NCBI RefSeq assembly: GCF_003609635.1
Contig: NZ_MCIA01000007.1
Coordinates: 124,001 to 188,000, forward strand
Length of the DNA stretch: 64,000 bases
DNA from: Lacrimispora algidixylanolytica
Lineage (GTDB): Bacteria > Bacillota > Clostridia > Lachnospirales > Lachnospiraceae
Direction: 5' to 3'
Of the stretch, positions 62,670 through 64,000 are shown piece after piece (the stretch's first letter is position 1; each line of letters begins with the position of its first letter). The notes beneath the pieces were generated by a model. It saw only the letters and a program-made list of their open reading frames with translations, ran no database searches and was not told the DNA's origin. A program made the position numbers and the translations under genes.

Positions 62670-64000
62670 ATGAAGAAAATACTTTATTTGGAATGTAATT
62701 CAGGCATAAGCGGAGATATGACAGTAGGTGCACTTCTTGATTTGGGAGCGGACCGTGAAGTACTTTTAAAGGCATTGGAAAGTCTAAATGTAGATGGGTA
62801 TCACCTTCATTTTGGACGCACGAAAAAAAATGGGATTGATGCCTTTGATTTTCATGTTCATCTGGAAAACGAAAATGATCATGTTGGCCATGATTATGAA
62901 GTAAGTAGTACTCATGAACGTAGCCACAACCACGGCGATGACCACAATCATAACGATGATCACAGCCACGGCGATGACCACAATCATAACGATGATCACA
63001 GCCACGGCGATGATCACAGTCACAGTGATAATAATGATCACAGCCATATGCACCGAAATATTCAAGACATCTATGAAATCATTGACCGTCTTGATTCTGG
63101 AGACAATGTAAAGAATATGGCAAAGCGAATGTTTGATATCGTGGCAGTGGCGGAGTCAAAGGCACATGCAATTCCGGTTCATGAGGTTCATTTCCATGAA
63201 GTGGGAGCCATTGATTCTATCGTAGATATTATCAGTACCGCAGTTTGTATGGATAACCTGGGTTTGACGGAAGTTGTCGTCTCACCTCTGGCAGAAGGAT
63301 TTGGAACCGTGCGCTGCCAGCATGGTGTTATTCCGGTCCCAGTTCCAGCGACGGTAAACATTGCTTCCCAGTATGGGTTAAAACTTCGTTTTACAGATAA
63401 TAATGGAGAGATGGTAACACCAACGGGTGCGGCCATTGCAGCGGGACTACGTTCTAGAGCAGATTTGCCTGATTCCTTCCAAGTTCTTAAAATAGGTATG
63501 GGGGCTGGAAAAAAAGACTTTAAGCAGGCGAATATACTTAGGGCAATGATTCTTTTAGAAGAGAAGCCAGAAGAAAAGATGTGGGTGTTGGAGGCTAATA
63601 TTGATGATTGCAGTGGTGAGATGTTAGGGTTTGCCATGGAATCTTTGCTGGAAGCAGGAGCATCAGATGTATGGAATACACCTATCTATATGAAAAAAAG
63701 CCGACCTGCCTATATGATTTCAGTTCTCTGTAAAGATTATATGATAAAGGTTATGGAAGATCTTTTGTTTCTTCAAACCACAACCATTGGAGTTAGAAGA
63801 CATTCCGTGGAAAGAACCATCCTTGATCGGGAAAACAAAGTTGTGGAAACAGAATGGGGAGATGTAGAAGTAAAGGTATGTGCCTGGAAAGACAGGAGCT
63901 TTTGCTATCCGGAGTATGAAAGTGTAAGAAGAATCTGTAAACAAACTGGCATGGATTTTCAAACCGTTTATGATAGAGTCCGGCAGATATCTAATAGGTC
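62670..64000 (+). CDS. larC: Nickel-pincer cofactor biosynthesis protein LarC (3' end outside window)
   Basis: The enzyme inserts nickel into the cofactor precursor using CTP. It starts MKKILYLECNSGISGDM, the LarC signature. A His/Asp-rich insert (about residues 75-130) follows, then AIPVHEVHFHEVGAIDSIVDI, EMVTPTGAAI and, in the C-terminal part, ANIDDCSGEMLGF. It is open in one frame to the right edge. Lactobacillus larC is split into larC1/larC2 and needs a programmed frameshift; here the junction region (near 63545-63600) is in a single frame. GGAG precedes the ATG. Confidence 0.93.
   Translation, partial: MKKILYLECNSGISGDMTVGALLDLGADREVLLKALESLNVDGYHLHFGRTKKNGIDAFDFHVHLENENDHVGHDYEVSSTHERSHNHGDDHNHNDDHSHGDDHNHNDDHSHGDDHSHSDNNDHSHMHRNIQDIYEIIDRLDSGDNVKNMAKRMFDIVAVAESKAHAIPVHEVHFHEVGAIDSIVDIISTAVCMDNLGLTEVVVSPLAEGFGTVRCQHGVIPVPVPATVNIASQYGLKLRFTDNNGEMVTPTGAAIAAGLRSRADLPDSFQVLKIGMGAGKKDFKQANILRAMILLEEKPEEKMWVLEANIDDCSGEMLGFAMESLLEAGASDVWNTPIYMKKSRPAYMISVLCKDYMIKVMEDLLFLQTTTIGVRRHSVERTILDRENKVVETEWGDVEVKVCAWKDRSFCYPEYESVRRICKQTGMDFQTVYDRVRQISNR
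62931..63020 (+). repeat. 36-base tandem repeat encoding a His-rich segment of LarC
   Basis: A unit beginning CACGGCGATGA recurs at 62931, 62967 and 63003, exactly 36 bases apart. The period is a multiple of three, so each copy adds 12 residues of His/Asp/Asn, a likely nickel-binding stretch. Confidence 0.85.

Noticed and set aside
62931-63020. Tandem repeat as a CRISPR array
   Set aside because: Copies are directly adjacent with no spacers, the period is 36 bases in frame, and it codes for a His-rich part of LarC.
62784-63065. Minus-strand frame rich in Val/Ile across the larC repeat
   Set aside because: It is the low-complexity antisense of the His/Asp repeat, with no start context.

Overview
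The window looks like chromosome of a Gram-positive, anaerobic, low-to-mid GC Clostridia, most likely a Lachnospiraceae of the Clostridium XIVa / Lacrimispora type. This is inferred from strong AGGAGG ribosome sites, consensus TTGACA/TATAAT promoters, intrinsic terminators after most operons, C_GCAxxG_C_C and Flavodoxin_3 proteins, ABC sugar transporters of the LplB/YtcP type, mannose-type PTS genes, and cyclic glucan synthase / GH112 / uronate enzymes. No rRNA, CRISPR array or intact mobile element was found.

Left part (1-18 kb). The window opens inside a giant cyclic beta-1,2-glucan synthase-like gene that is split into two reading frames. Next come a GH3 glycosidase relic and a MarR regulator divergent from an esterase/amidohydrolase pair with mirror-image palindromic promoters. 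An accessory patch follows: a tRNA-Ser 3' fragment that stops at the anticodon loop, a TetR gene with twin operators driving a PEP-utilising (rifamycin phosphotransferase-like) enzyme, and a decayed IS200 transposase. A two-component system in one operon with a membrane protein and a lipoprotein closes this part.

Middle (18-36 kb). This holds tRNA-Ser(CGA), an HPr-like protein lacking the PTS histidine, a ClC antiporter, an amidase, a polar amino-acid ABC transporter and a compact tetrapyrrole operon. That operon is hemA, precorrin-2 dehydrogenase, hemC, cobA-hemD fusion and hemL, with no hemB; it makes siroheme/corrinoid precursors from glutamyl-tRNA. A flavodoxin/ftsH pair and an ECF sigma / anti-sigma pair follow.

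Right part (36-64 kb). Several carbon-utilisation loci each lie beside their own regulator. One is an AraC-controlled ABC importer with a CE12-like esterase and a GH112 phosphorylase, probably for rhamnogalacturonan-I fragments. The second is a PRD-controlled mannose-family PTS with NagA and ChbG-like deacetylases, for an N-acetylated amino sugar or disaccharide. The third is an AraC-controlled mannonate dehydratase plus SDR, for uronates. Between and after them are a radical SAM protein, AzlCD, a chemoreceptor, a LytTR regulator, a GT51 transglycosylase, and larB-larC for the nickel-pincer cofactor, with larC running off the right edge.

Most genes belong to known families. I did not find a clearly new defence or mobile system. 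The items most worth following are the MarR-controlled esterase/amidohydrolase pair, the TetR/PEP-utilising enzyme pair beside an integration scar, the amino-sugar PTS with two deacetylases, the paired hairpins ahead of larB, and the split glucan synthase.
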